Below are positions 43,811 to 53,419 of a stretch of 64,000 bases of DNA, one piece after another. This stretch comes from Bryobacterales bacterium (GTDB lineage: Bacteria > Acidobacteriota > Terriglobia > Bryobacterales > Bryobacteraceae). The stretch is from the NCBI GenBank assembly GCA_020847045.1, contig JADLCT010000059.1, positions 164,388-228,387 of the forward strand, read 5' to 3'. Position numbers and translations under genes: made by a program. The notes below the pieces were generated by a model. It saw only the letters and a list, made by a program, of their open reading frames with translations. It did not search any database and was not told the DNA's origin. Position 1 is the stretch's first letter, and each line of letters starts with the position of its first letter.

Positions 43811-44116
43811 GGCGTGGCAGGCTCCGCACTTCAGCCGGGGAAGCGGAGGAGCCGTCCAGATGCGGCACGGGGCTGGCGAACGGGCCCGCCCCGCGTTCGC
43901 ATCAAGGCCGTTCTCACGAACCCATCCTGAAATCGCGGAAATGCGTTCGACAGTTCCCTTGCCCTGCAACTCAACCAGGGCTGCAGGGGAGGGGAGTACG
44001 CTATCATGGGGGCGGCAGCACGGGACCACGATTCTCCCAGGATGCGCGGTGATCCGCCGTGCGGAGTGGCTCTGTTTGTTGTGCCGGGACCGCCCCTGGC
44101 TGCCCAACCGGTTACC
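43811..44116 (+). other. Intergenic region upstream of the asparagine synthase gene
   Basis: 306 bp. A TATCAT hexamer at 44002-44007 is a possible -10 box for asnB without a convincing -35 box. No terminator with a T-run follows the giant gene. Nothing else seen. Confidence 0.35.
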
Positions 44117-46003
44117 ATGTGTGGCATCGCGGGCTTCCTGTCTCGAAATCCACCTGATCTGCAGCGTACCCATTTGCAGGGTATGTGTGACCGGCTTGCG
44201 CACCGGGGCCCGGACGGGTTTGGGTACTTTTCCGATGGCGTGGCCGGTTTGGGGCACCGTAGGCTCAGCATCATCGACCTCGCCACTGGCGCCCAACCGT
44301 TGGCCAACGAAGACGGTACGATTCAGATCATTTTCAACGGAGAAATCTACAATTACCGTGAATTAAGGAAGAGCCTTGAGCCGCGGCACGACTTCAAGAC
44401 CACCAGCGACACGGAGGTTCTCGTCCATCTCTACGAGGACGTAGGGGAGCGCCTGCCGGAATTCCTGAATGGGATGTTTGCGTTCGCCATCTGGAATACC
44501 CGGACCCGGCATCTCTTCCTGGCCCGGGACCGCTTCGGCGAGAAACCGCTCTACTATACGAGCGCGATCCCTGGCTTCTCATTCGCCTTCGCCTCGGAAC
44601 TCAAGGCGCTGCGGGCGCTCCCCGGCTTCGCGTTCGAGGTTGACCCGGCCAGCGCCGCCGATTACCTCTGCCTTTCCTACGTTCCCGATCCGAAGAGCAT
44701 TTTCCGGAACATCCACAAACTTCCGGCTGCGCATTCGCTCCTGGTGACTCCGGAGGGTGTTCGCGAGCCGAGGCGTTACTGGCAGCCTGTGTTCGCTTCA
44801 GCCACATGTCCGCCGCCCCGGCGCACGCTGGACGAATGGGTGGAGGAGGCGGGGGATCTCGCCTCGGATGCAGTCGCCCGCCGCATGATCAGTGACGTCC
44901 CCCTGGGGGCCTTTCTCAGTGGCGGGGTGGATTCCAGTCTGGCCGTCGGGTTCATGTCTCGCCACCAGCCGGGAGATGTCAGAACCTATTCCATTGGCTT
45001 CACGGCGCGAGAATTCGACGAAACGCAGTACGCCAACCAGGTAGCCCAGCAATTTAAGACCGTCCATCATGAGGAGGTCATTACTCCAGACGTCATGGAG
45101 ATGCTCGGCACACTCCTCGAGCATTACGACGAACCTTTTGCCGATTCCTCGGCGATTCCCATGCTGTACCTTGCGCGCATGACGCGGCGGCATGTCACAG
45201 TGGCGCTCTCCGGCGATGGCGCCGATGAAGTCTTCGCCGGCTATCGGCGCTATGCATTTGGCCACCTGGAATCCAACATCAGACGCGTTCTGCCCGCCTG
45301 GTTCCGGCGTCCCGTATTAGGGTTTGCCGGCCGTGTGTATCCCAAATTCGACTACCTGCCGCGGCCCTTTCGCGCCAAGATGCTGCTTACCGCACTTTCT
45401 CAGGAGGTGGGCGACTCCTACTTCACCACGATGACCGGTTTTCGTGACAGGAGCCTGGAGGCAATTCTGTCGTCCGATTTTCGCGCAGCGCTGGGCGGCT
45501 ATTGTCCGCGGGCGGACTATCGCGCCCGGTTTGAGAAGTTCGCCCATTTGGACGCGCTGGAGCAACTGCAGGCGGTCGACCTGGAGACCTATCTGCCAGG
45601 CGACATACTTGTAAAAGCGGATCGAGCCACCATGGCCTACTCGCTTGAGGGCCGCGCTCCCTGGCTGGATCACCGCCTGGCCGAATTGGCCTTCCAACTA
45701 CCCACCGAATATAAGCTCCGCGGCACAACCGGAAAATTCATGTTCAAGAAACTCGCCGAGCGCCAGGTGCCGGCCGAAGTTATCTGGCGCCCCAAAATGG
45801 GTTTCCAGGTTCCGCTTGCCCACTGGCTCCGCACGAGCCTGCGAGAGGTGTTTGAATCGACGGTGCTGGCGTCCGGGGCCAGCGAGTTCATCGACCGCAA
45901 GGAGGCCCGGCGGCTTTGGACCGAACACCAGTCCGGCCTCAGCAACCACGACCGCAAGCTCTGGACACTCTTCGTGCTTTGCAATTGGAAGGGCAGGAAC
46001 TGA
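44117..46003 (+). CDS. asnB: Asparagine synthase (glutamine-hydrolysing), polysaccharide-associated amidotransferase
   Basis: 628 residues. MCGIAGF places the Cys2 nucleophile of the class II glutaminase (residues about 2-200: LAHRGPDG, GHRRLSIIDL, FNGEIYNYRELR). The synthase half has the PP-loop FLSGGVDSS (about 267-275) and SGDGADEVFAGY. The start is fixed at 44117 because Cys must follow the initiator Met; the upstream frame is not used. Enzymes of this kind in exosortase/polysaccharide loci amidate sugar uronic acids or a carrier rather than free aspartate; the neighbours support that role, but plain asparagine synthesis cannot be excluded. It is 3 bp from the second synthase-like gene. 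Confidence 0.92.
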   Translation: MCGIAGFLSRNPPDLQRTHLQGMCDRLAHRGPDGFGYFSDGVAGLGHRRLSIIDLATGAQPLANEDGTIQIIFNGEIYNYRELRKSLEPRHDFKTTSDTEVLVHLYEDVGERLPEFLNGMFAFAIWNTRTRHLFLARDRFGEKPLYYTSAIPGFSFAFASELKALRALPGFAFEVDPASAADYLCLSYVPDPKSIFRNIHKLPAAHSLLVTPEGVREPRRYWQPVFASATCPPPRRTLDEWVEEAGDLASDAVARRMISDVPLGAFLSGGVDSSLAVGFMSRHQPGDVRTYSIGFTAREFDETQYANQVAQQFKTVHHEEVITPDVMEMLGTLLEHYDEPFADSSAIPMLYLARMTRRHVTVALSGDGADEVFAGYRRYAFGHLESNIRRVLPAWFRRPVLGFAGRVYPKFDYLPRPFRAKMLLTALSQEVGDSYFTTMTGFRDRSLEAILSSDFRAALGGYCPRADYRARFEKFAHLDALEQLQAVDLETYLPGDILVKADRATMAYSLEGRAPWLDHRLAELAFQLPTEYKLRGTTGKFMFKKLAERQVPAEVIWRPKMGFQVPLAHWLRTSLREVFESTVLASGASEFIDRKEARRLWTEHQSGLSNHDRKLWTLFVLCNWKGRN

Positions 46004-46006
46004 GTC

Positions 46007-47815
46007 ATGGGGCCGCTGCTGATGGCCTCCGGCCCGGACGAACACGAGCTGCTCACCCTGTGGCCGAGAGCATTGGCCCAGTTCCGGCGGCTTACCCGGC
46101 AACAGCCCGCAATAGAAAAAGGGGAGGGCGGTTGGCGGGTTGCTCTCTGTCCGCCTTTATTCAAGCCAGCCCTCGCCGGTTGGCGCCAGGACCATGATGG
46201 CTCATGGAAAGCCTGCTCGGGAGCTTTTTTCTACAACCGCCAGTTTGCCTCCGCGGCGCTGGAGGCCATCCCGCCGCCGCCGCCCGGCGAACTGGAGTAC
46301 GCCAGTGTGCTCGGGGCCACGGATGGGGCCTTCTGTCTCGCCATCGGACAACCTCTGAGCGGGGATCTGACAATCATCAGCGACCGCCTTGGCACTTTGC
46401 ACGCCTACCACACCACCATTGGGAACACGCTGCTGGTGTGCACATCCTCGCTGGTTCTGTCCGCGCTGCGAGGCGCGCGATGGAACTTGACGGCTTGCCG
46501 CCAGTTTCTTGCGGCCGGCAGTGTGTTTGAGAGCAATAGTTTGTTTGAAGGCATCGAGAAGTTCCCTCCGGCCTCCGTCACCAGGTTCCGGGAAGGCCGG
46601 TTTGAGTGGTCACGGCGCTACTGGGAGGTGAACCGCGTACTATGGGATGGCGCTCCCCAGCCTGGCGACACGCCAGCTTTGGCGGCGGCGCTCACGGAGT
46701 CGATGGATACCATCGGCCGCAATTTCCAGCGCCCTGTCCTTGACCTCACCGGCGGCCTCGACTCGCGCGCCATTCTCGGCGCGATGCGCAGAGCGGGTCA
46801 TCCTTTCTCGACCGTGGTCAATGGCGGTGGGGATGCCCCGGACGTTCGTGTCGCCAACCGGATCGCCACCGCCCTGAGCCTCGACCACAGACAGCAGCAA
46901 CAGCGCCCCTCAACGCTTGCCGAAAGCTGGGAGGACATCGAACAGGCCGTCCTGTTGCTTGATGGTGAGTATGATCCCCTGCTCTATTGCAACGTTCTGG
47001 ACGTCCACAGGAGGATCGCCAGTTCCTTCGACGTCTCCGTGAACGGATCGAACGGAGAAATCTGCAAAGGTTACTGGTGGGAACTCCTGTTTCCTCACAT
47101 CGGCCGCCGCGGCCACTTCAGCGCCCGCGCGCTAGCCAAGGGGCGTTTCGTCTATGCTGGCGAGCCCGCCGCGGGAATGCTCGCGCACCGCTTCGATGAT
47201 GACATCGTGAGCCATTTCGCCGCGATCATCGAGCGCGCCAACGCTCCTCTGGCCGGTCTTCCCAATACCGCCCACATTGACCACGCCTACCTTGCCCTCC
47301 GCATGCAACGCTGGCAGGGAAGGATAGCCAGCGCCACGCTCCGGCTTTGGCCCGCTGTCTCCCCGTTCGCCTTCCGCGCGCCGATGGAATGCGCCCTCTC
47401 GGCCCCGGCTTCGATCCGCGTCCGGCACCGTATGAGCCGCAGGCTTATCGAAACGCTTGACCCCGCGTTGTCGCGAATCCCTCTCGATTCGGGCTACCCG
47501 GCCGCACCCCTGCGCTGGAACAACTGGCCGGCCTTTGCCGCTCCGTTTCTCTCCGATGTGCAGAGCAAACTCAAGCGGCGGCTGCTCGGCTCGAGCGCCG
47601 TTCCGGTCCCGAAGCAATCTCTGGCCGAACTGCTTTCGCTGCCCCAGGTCCAGGACCTCATGTCGGAGCCGGGCAAGATGCGCAGCGGGGAGTTATACCG
47701 GGAACAGGCACTGGCGGAGTTCCTGAGCGCCTCCCGGCGGCCGGAGTTCAGGGGTAAGGCGCTGTTTGGCCGGGTGATGACCCTCGAAATGGCCGCCCGC
47801 CTCGTGAGTGCGTGA
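46007..47815 (+). CDS. Asparagine synthase-like protein without glutaminase nucleophile
   Basis: 602 residues. A degenerate class II amidotransferase-like half (about 1-190, DRLGTLHAY in place of DRFGEKPLYY) starts MGPLLM, so the Cys nucleophile is absent. The synthase half keeps a PP-loop as LTGGLDSRAIL (about 245-255), implying that it still binds ATP and forms an adenylated acid. It would need ammonia from another source, possibly the complete enzyme encoded 3 bp upstream, or use another amine. Related proteins occur in pairs in polysaccharide loci. Reaction unknown. Confidence 0.78.
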   Translation: MGPLLMASGPDEHELLTLWPRALAQFRRLTRQQPAIEKGEGGWRVALCPPLFKPALAGWRQDHDGSWKACSGAFFYNRQFASAALEAIPPPPPGELEYASVLGATDGAFCLAIGQPLSGDLTIISDRLGTLHAYHTTIGNTLLVCTSSLVLSALRGARWNLTACRQFLAAGSVFESNSLFEGIEKFPPASVTRFREGRFEWSRRYWEVNRVLWDGAPQPGDTPALAAALTESMDTIGRNFQRPVLDLTGGLDSRAILGAMRRAGHPFSTVVNGGGDAPDVRVANRIATALSLDHRQQQQRPSTLAESWEDIEQAVLLLDGEYDPLLYCNVLDVHRRIASSFDVSVNGSNGEICKGYWWELLFPHIGRRGHFSARALAKGRFVYAGEPAAGMLAHRFDDDIVSHFAAIIERANAPLAGLPNTAHIDHAYLALRMQRWQGRIASATLRLWPAVSPFAFRAPMECALSAPASIRVRHRMSRRLIETLDPALSRIPLDSGYPAAPLRWNNWPAFAAPFLSDVQSKLKRRLLGSSAVPVPKQSLAELLSLPQVQDLMSEPGKMRSGELYREQALAEFLSASRRPEFRGKALFGRVMTLEMAARLVSA

Positions 47816-48556
47816 TCACAGCCAGCCGCGGAGCCGGTACACGGCCAGGCCCACCCACTCGTGCAAGAGCTCATCGTTTTGTTGCGCCGTCCGCGCGTCG
47901 GGAATCATCTTCTGCCACGTCCAGTCCGTCTCCAGGCTCCGGAAGGCGCAGGGGGCCGGAACCACCTCCAATCCCTGCTTCCGGAAGCAGGCCTCGCCCC
48001 GGCGCATATGGTAGGCTTCCGTGACGAGCAATATCTTGTTCACTCCTTGGCTCTTCAGGATACTGGCGCTGAACCGGGCATTTTCATTGGTATTCCGGGC
48101 CGCATCCTCCACCCAAATGTGCTCGTGGGGGATGCCCGCCTCCAATAAACGCCCTCTCATGAGTTCTCCGATCCTTCGCTGGCCCTTGGTAACCCCGCCG
48201 GTCACCAGGATGGGGAGCCGGTAGCCCGCGTGGTACAACCAAAGCGCGTATTGTAGGCGAGTCTCCGTTGCCACTCCAAGATGCACCACCGGACGGTGTG
48301 GCTCCGGAGTGGTGACATCACCGCTGAGCACCACAATTGCTCCTGCGCCCCGCGCATCCCGTCCGGGTTGCAGCGCAGCGGAGCGATACGGGCGCTCCAG
48401 CGTGGCGGCGAAAGTCCACATGAATGGCTGCCAGGTCCAGAGAAACAGCAAGGCGGCGGTTGTGATACCTACGCGCTGGAGCCTGCGTCCCCCGGCCGCA
48501 AACGATAGGAAAATTACAAGTAAGAGGATTGGTAAGACTGGTGCAATGTAATTCAA
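47816..48556 (-). CDS. DUF218/ElyC-SanA-YdcF family membrane protein
   Basis: About 246 residues. Two membrane helices at the N-terminus (starting NYIAPVLPILLLVIF and TTAALLFLWTW) are followed by the DUF218 domain (AIVVLSGDV, ILVTGGV, EDAARNTNENA, ILLVTEAYHMRRG). Family members such as ElyC/SanA affect envelope polysaccharide synthesis. A TTG at 48556 with GTGGGAG 8 nt before it gives the family's normal length and start. The frame stays open upstream to 48871 (351 residues), and an ATG at 48682 is also possible; that extra part contains SPEVAQYFSFAVW and FSWGF, which look like the end of a different protein. Convergent with the synthase-like gene, stops adjacent. Confidence 0.72.
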   Translation of the reverse strand: MNYIAPVLPILLLVIFLSFAAGGRRLQRVGITTAALLFLWTWQPFMWTFAATLERPYRSAALQPGRDARGAGAIVVLSGDVTTPEPHRPVVHLGVATETRLQYALWLYHAGYRLPILVTGGVTKGQRRIGELMRGRLLEAGIPHEHIWVEDAARNTNENARFSASILKSQGVNKILLVTEAYHMRRGEACFRKQGLEVVPAPCAFRSLETDWTWQKMIPDARTAQQNDELLHEWVGLAVYRLRGWL

Positions 48557-49069
48557 CGGGAACTCCCACTGCGGTCGCCTGGGCGGGGCCCGGATCACTT
48601 CGAGTGGCCGGCGGGCCGTCTCAGGCGCCGGCGCGCGTTGGGGAATACGAAAGCCCCAGGAGAACCTCTCCCCGTTCTCCATCCTGAGAATAACATCCCG
48701 TTGCGGCGCATTCGTTTCCCTCCGCCACACAGCGAAGCTGAAGTATTGCGCCACCTCGGGAGACCCCTTCGCCGCGCGTGAGGCCAGTGAGTGATCCTTT
48801 GGCCGGCAGCGGCGGCCCCCGCTCGCAAACCGGCCGGGACAGCGCGGTCCGGTACATTTCGACATGAGCACGATCTGCTATATTCTTAGGGAAAACCACA
48901 AGAAGATTTCCGCCTATTCCGCCGATAGCTACCATGCAGGCCAGTAGCGGCCGGTTTCCGTATGTTCCACTGCACAAAGAGAGCCCCTAAGGGCCAATCG
49001 CAGCGCACCTCCGGCCCCAACTCCTTCCGCGCCGGGGGACTTGCTGTCTCCGCCTAGAGCGGCACGCGT
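48557..49069. other. Region between the DUF218 gene and the exosortase-type glycosyltransferase operon
   Basis: If the DUF218 protein starts at 48556, about 510 bp are left between divergent genes. The part 48557-48871 is still open in the DUF218 frame and may be coding or a remnant. From 48872 to 49069 there is no gene; a plus-strand promoter candidate lies at 48857-48884. Nothing else recognised. Confidence 0.35.
48857..48884 (+). promoter_or_regulatory. Candidate promoter for the glycosyltransferase operon
   Basis: TTCGAC (48857-48862), 16 nt, then an extended -10 TGCTATATT (48876-48884). It would give a leader of about 180 nt before the ATG at 49070. Only the -10 is convincing. Confidence 0.35.
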
Positions 49070-50236
49070 ATGGAACTCCTCTACCTGTCGCCGTGTGTCC
49101 CGAATCCGCCGGACAAGGGGGAAAAGATTCGCGCCTACCACACCGTCCGCCGGCTCGCCGATCTCGGACACCGCGTGCACGTAGTGTGCTTTGCGCGCGG
49201 CGAACGGGAGGCCGAGCAGGCGCAAGCCATGGAGGGCTGGTGCGCCTCTGTGCACTCCTCTCCGTTGCGGCATGCGCCAGCCCTGGCCCGGGCGGGCCTT
49301 CGCTTTCTCGCTGGGGGCTGCCTCAACACCTCATATTACTGTGGCGGCAAGATCGGGCGCCGGGTCACTGAGCTCTTGCGGAAGTTCCCCATCCAGGCCA
49401 CGATCACGTTCACCGCCGCCATGGCGCCCCATGCCCCACAGCAACTCCCGGTGTTCCTGGACATGGCCGATGTGGATTCCGAGAAGTGGTTCAGCTATGC
49501 CGGAATGCGCCGGCCGTCCTATCCCTACGCGCTGGAAGGCCGGCGGTTGCGGCAGGTTGAGCAGAGCTATGGCCGGCGCGCGCGCCATGTATGGCTCATC
49601 ACCGCGCAGGAACTGGCGCTCTATAGGAGCTTTGCCGGTCCTGTACCGGCTAGCGTCATGGAAAACGGCGTTGACGCCGCGTACTTCGACCCCGGCCGCA
49701 CGCCCGAGGACCCGGATCTTGCTCACAGGCGGTTCCTCGTCTTTACCGGCACCATGGACTACTTCCCGAATGAAGACGCCGCGCAGTGGTTTGCCCGCGA
49801 AGTGCTTCCGGGAATTCGAGCCCACGACCCCTCCATCGAGTTCTTTGTCGTTGGCCGCAATCCCTCTCCGGCTCTGCGCCAGTTGGCCTCGCAAGCCGGC
49901 GTAAGGATCACCGGCGCGGTGGCCGACATCCGGCCGTATCTTCGTTACGCGAAGGCCTTTGTCGGGCCGCTCCGGCTGGCGCGCGGCATCCAGAACAAGG
50001 TTCTCGAAGCGCTGGCGATGGGCCTGCCCGCGCTGGTGTCGACGCCGGTCCACAGCACGTTCGGCGGAGAGTCTCCGCTGGGCGTAATCCACTGTGCCGG
50101 GCCGGATGATTATCTGGCCCAGTTGCTGCGAAACGATGCGCCGGAGCGCCAGGCCATACGGCGGGCAACCATGTCGCGCTTCAGTTGGGAAAGCGCTCTG
50201 CGCCCCCTTGAGGAACAGCTTGGAACACTCGGATAA
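49070..50236 (+). CDS. Group 1 glycosyltransferase, exosortase-A/PEP-CTERM system type (TIGR03087-like)
   Basis: 388 residues in a GT-B fold. The start MELLYLSPCVPNPPDKGEKIR with AYHTVRRLADLGHRVHV, the middle DVDSEKWFSYAG and the donor-site RGIQNKVLEALAMGLP are diagnostic of the TIGR03087 group of sugar transferases that travel with exosortase A and its exopolysaccharide locus. MENGVDAAYFDP and FTGTMDYFPNEDA complete the pattern. First gene of a plus-strand operon that runs to 56570. It overlaps the next gene by 17 nt. Confidence 0.9.
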   Translation: MELLYLSPCVPNPPDKGEKIRAYHTVRRLADLGHRVHVVCFARGEREAEQAQAMEGWCASVHSSPLRHAPALARAGLRFLAGGCLNTSYYCGGKIGRRVTELLRKFPIQATITFTAAMAPHAPQQLPVFLDMADVDSEKWFSYAGMRRPSYPYALEGRRLRQVEQSYGRRARHVWLITAQELALYRSFAGPVPASVMENGVDAAYFDPGRTPEDPDLAHRRFLVFTGTMDYFPNEDAAQWFAREVLPGIRAHDPSIEFFVVGRNPSPALRQLASQAGVRITGAVADIRPYLRYAKAFVGPLRLARGIQNKVLEALAMGLPALVSTPVHSTFGGESPLGVIHCAGPDDYLAQLLRNDAPERQAIRRATMSRFSWESALRPLEEQLGTLG

Positions 50237-51605
50237 GCGGCGATTGCTGCTGATCAGCTATCTCTTCCCGCCAGCGGGGGGCGTGGCGGTTCAGCGCGCT
50301 CTCAGTCTGGCCAAGTACCTGCCGCGATCCAACTATCAGGTGACGGTGCTTTCGGCGTCCAACCCCTCCACCCCCGTTGTCGACCGCAATCTGGAAAGCC
50401 AGATTCCGCCCGGTGTCGGCGTGGAGCGCGTCTTCACACCCGAGATTCCCTTTCAGACGCGGCAGAAACTGTGGGCGGTCCTGCAACGGCTGGCCCGGGG
50501 GTTCGGGGCCGCGCGCGACGGCGAGCCGGCCGGCGATGGCGCCACGAAGCCCTCGGGCCGGTTGACAGGGCTGGTGCAACAGGTTTTCTGCCCTGACCCC
50601 GAGGTGGTGTGGAAACCATTCGCATTGCGCGCGGCCCGGAAGATCGTGCGGCGCGACAACATCGGCACGGTGCTGGTTACGGCGCCGCCATTTTCGGCCT
50701 TTCTCACCGGCGTGGCCCTGAAACGCCTGTTTCCGCATCTGCGGCTGGTCAGCGACTTCCGCGACTCCTGGCTCAACTTCTACCTCTCCCAGTTCGAGTT
50801 CCTGCGAAACGACTCCGTGCGGCGCCGGTCGATTGCCATGGAACGCATGGTGGTGGAGCACTCCGACCTGGTTGTCACTGTGACGCCCAGCATTGTGGAG
50901 GAGCTGCGAGGCCGCTACGGCCACCTCGACCCGGCCCGGTTCGCGACGGTGGTAAACGGATATGACCCGGAGATGTTCGCCTCCTTCCGGCCGCGCCCCC
51001 ATGGGACGGGAAAGATCGTGGTGAGCTATCTGGGCACGCTGTATCCCGCAAGTTCCGCGCGCTACTATCTCCGGGCGCTGGAGAGTCTCCCCGCCGGGAT
51101 CGCGGCCAGGTTTGAGACGAGGTTTTTCGGCCGCGTCACAGGCCAGGAAAAGACGATCCTGGACCAGCACCAGGCCAGCACCATTCGAGTGTTCGGATTC
51201 CAGCCACAGGCCGAGGCCTTCCGCAAAATGGAAGAGACCGATTTCGTTCTGATCACCATGACCGACGCGGCCAGCCTGACGGGGAAAATCCTGGAATATG
51301 TGGCCATGAACAAACCGGTCCTGGCATTTTCTCCCATCCCCGGTGAGGTGTCCCGCATTTTGGGGGAGACCGGCGCCGGCTGGTGCGCGCCGGTGGATGA
51401 GGTGGATGCCGGACGGCGGATGCTGCTGCGCGCGGTGGACCTGATGGACGGCCGCCAGCCCGCGCTCACGCCCGACCGCATGGCCATTCAGCAGTACGAC
51501 AGGATCCATCTCGCCGCCCTCTACGCTCAACTGATGGATGGCATACCGGCCCAAGCGGCGGTGCGAGATAATAAACAATTTGGAGGTAGCTGTCCTGGTG
51601 AGTGA
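50220..51605 (+). CDS. Group 4/1 glycosyltransferase (GT-B)
   Basis: 461 residues. RRLLLISYLFPPAGGVAVQRALS is the N-terminal acceptor loop of large WbuB-like GT4 enzymes; VSDFRDSWLNFY, VVNGYDPEMF, VSYLGTLYP and TGKILEYVAMNKPVL mark the donor domain. No ATG suits: the TTG at 50220, with AGGAAC seven bases before, is the best start and lies inside the previous gene. The gene overlaps the acetyltransferase start by 8 nt. Adds one sugar of the repeat unit; donor unknown. Confidence 0.85.
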   Translation: MEHSDKRRLLLISYLFPPAGGVAVQRALSLAKYLPRSNYQVTVLSASNPSTPVVDRNLESQIPPGVGVERVFTPEIPFQTRQKLWAVLQRLARGFGAARDGEPAGDGATKPSGRLTGLVQQVFCPDPEVVWKPFALRAARKIVRRDNIGTVLVTAPPFSAFLTGVALKRLFPHLRLVSDFRDSWLNFYLSQFEFLRNDSVRRRSIAMERMVVEHSDLVVTVTPSIVEELRGRYGHLDPARFATVVNGYDPEMFASFRPRPHGTGKIVVSYLGTLYPASSARYYLRALESLPAGIAARFETRFFGRVTGQEKTILDQHQASTIRVFGFQPQAEAFRKMEETDFVLITMTDAASLTGKILEYVAMNKPVLAFSPIPGEVSRILGETGAGWCAPVDEVDAGRRMLLRAVDLMDGRQPALTPDRMAIQQYDRIHLAALYAQLMDGIPAQAAVRDNKQFGGSCPGE

Positions 51606-52212
51606 CCGGAATTTCTTTGCCCATCCCACGGCCATCATCGATGAGCCCTGCCAGATTGGCGCAGGCACCAAGGTGTGGCATTTCTGCCACGTCATGAAGG
51701 ATTCCGTTCTGGGAGAACGCTGCATTCTCGGCCAGAACGTCTTTGTCGCCAATGGCGTGAGGGTTGGCGACAACTGCAAGATTCAGAACAACGTATCGTT
51801 GTACACGGGGTGCATCCTGGAGGACGATGTCTTCTGCGGCCCATCCTGTGTTTTTACCAATGTCACCAACCCGCGTTCGCAGATCCTCCGGCATGACAAA
51901 TACGAGACGACGAGGATTCGCCGTGGAGCCAGCATTGGCGCCAATGCAACCATCGTGTGCGGGGTAACCCTTGGCCGCTACAGCTTTGTGGCGGCGGGCG
52001 CGGTGATCACCAAGGATATTCCTGACTATGCGCTCGTGATGGGCGTGCCTGCGCGCGTGGCCGGATGGATTAGCCGGCACGGACACCGGCTCGAGGAGAA
52101 GAATCAGGAAGGTGAGTGGATCTGCCCGGAGTCCGGGTGGCGCTACCGGGAAGTGGAGCCGGATGTTGTGCGCTGCCTGGATTGGCCAGAGGACAAACCG
52201 CTGGCGGTCTAG
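51598..52212 (+). CDS. Left-handed beta-helix N-acetyltransferase, WbpD/WlbB-like
   Basis: 204 residues of hexapeptide repeats. KVWHFCHVM, LGQNVFVANGV, KIQNNVSLYTG, VFCGPSCVFTNVTNPRS, GANATIVCGVTLG and ITKDIPDYALVMGVPAR match the UDP-2-acetamido-3-amino-2,3-dideoxy-glucuronate N-acetyltransferases WbpD/WlbB. The C-terminal 40 residues carry an unusual CPESGWRYREV segment. Start GTG at 51598 behind GGAGG. It acts with the aminotransferase and 2-epimerase that follow to give UDP-2,3-diacetamido-mannuronic/glucuronic type sugar. Confidence 0.9.
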   Translation: MSDRNFFAHPTAIIDEPCQIGAGTKVWHFCHVMKDSVLGERCILGQNVFVANGVRVGDNCKIQNNVSLYTGCILEDDVFCGPSCVFTNVTNPRSQILRHDKYETTRIRRGASIGANATIVCGVTLGRYSFVAAGAVITKDIPDYALVMGVPARVAGWISRHGHRLEEKNQEGEWICPESGWRYREVEPDVVRCLDWPEDKPLAV

Positions 52213-52261
52213 CCGGGACCGGTCGCGGATCAAGGAAGAGAACGGAACAGGAGAATCGTCA

Positions 52262-53401
52262 ATGTCTGCCCTTACGACTAACCGGCGGGTGCCGTTGCTG
52301 GATCTGAAAGCGCAATTCGAGCCGATGCGCGAGGAGGTGATGGCGGCGATCACGCGCGTTGTGGAATCGCAGGGCTTCATCATGGGACCCGACGTCAAGG
52401 CGCTCGAAGCCGAAATCGGCGCCTACACCGGAACGCCCCACGCCATCGGATGCGCGTCGGGCTCTGACGCCCTGTTTTTGGCCCTCCTGGCGGCGGGGGT
52501 TGGACCGGGCGACGAGGTGCTGACGACGCCCTACACGTTTTTCGCCACCGCCGGCGCCATCGTGCGCGCGGGCGCCCGCCCGGTGTTCGCCGATATCCAT
52601 CCCGAGACGTTCAATCTGGATCCGGAGCGGATTCCCGCCCTGCTGGAGGCGCACCCGGCCATCAAGGCGATCATTCCCGTGCACCTGTTCGGAGCGTGCG
52701 CCGACATGGACCCGGTCATGGCCCACGCCCGCGCGCGCGGTCTGACGGTGATCGAGGACGCGGCGCAGGCCATCGGGGCCGAGTACAAGGGCCGCCGCGC
52801 AGGCACGCTCGGCGACATCGCCTGCTTTAGTTTCTTTCCCAGCAAGAATCTTGGCGGGTTGGGCGACGGAGGGATTCTGACCACCGGGGATGCCGCGCTG
52901 GCGGAGAAGTTGAGCGCCCTGCGCGTGCATGGCTCCAAGAAGAAGTACTACCACACCTGGGTCGGAGTGAATTCCCGGCTGGACTCCCTGCAAGCCGCCG
53001 TCCTGCGCCTGAAGCTGCCCCGGCTGGACGGCTGGACGGAAGCCCGGCAGCGCAACGCGGCTGATTATCGCGAGCGGCTCCGGAAGCTGGGCGCTCCTGT
53101 CGCGCTTCCGGCCGTGCCGGACCACACGAGCCGGCACATTTACAACCAGTTCGTCATCCGCGGCGAGCGCCGCGACCAGTTACGGGACTACCTGAAAGAG
53201 CAGGGCATCGGCACCGAGGTGTACTATCCTCTGCCCATGCACTTGCAGGAGTGCTTCCAGGAGCTTGGTTACAAAGAGGGTGATTTTCCGGTGAGCGAGC
53301 AACTCGCAAGAACCTCGCTGGCTCTTCCGATCTATCCCGAGCTGTCCCATGAGGACATCGATTACGTGTGCGGAAAGATCGCCGCATTCTACCGGGCGTG
53401 A
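52262..53401 (+). CDS. DegT/DnrJ/EryC1 sugar aminotransferase, WbpE/WlbC-like
   Basis: 379 residues. VPLLDLKAQFEPMREEV start, CASGSDALFLALLAAGVG, TPYTFFATAGAI, EDAAQAIGAEYKG and SFFPSKNLGGLGDGG, whose Lys binds pyridoxal phosphate, are the full signature of sugar 3-aminotransferases. By context it aminates the 3-keto group of a UDP-GlcNAcA derivative, as WbpE does. ATG 52262 has a good spacer to GGAGAA. It lies 49 bp after the acetyltransferase. Confidence 0.93.
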   Translation: MSALTTNRRVPLLDLKAQFEPMREEVMAAITRVVESQGFIMGPDVKALEAEIGAYTGTPHAIGCASGSDALFLALLAAGVGPGDEVLTTPYTFFATAGAIVRAGARPVFADIHPETFNLDPERIPALLEAHPAIKAIIPVHLFGACADMDPVMAHARARGLTVIEDAAQAIGAEYKGRRAGTLGDIACFSFFPSKNLGGLGDGGILTTGDAALAEKLSALRVHGSKKKYYHTWVGVNSRLDSLQAAVLRLKLPRLDGWTEARQRNAADYRERLRKLGAPVALPAVPDHTSRHIYNQFVIRGERRDQLRDYLKEQGIGTEVYYPLPMHLQECFQELGYKEGDFPVSEQLARTSLALPIYPELSHEDIDYVCGKIAAFYRA

Positions 53402-53419
53402 GTGGATGAGCATCCAGGC

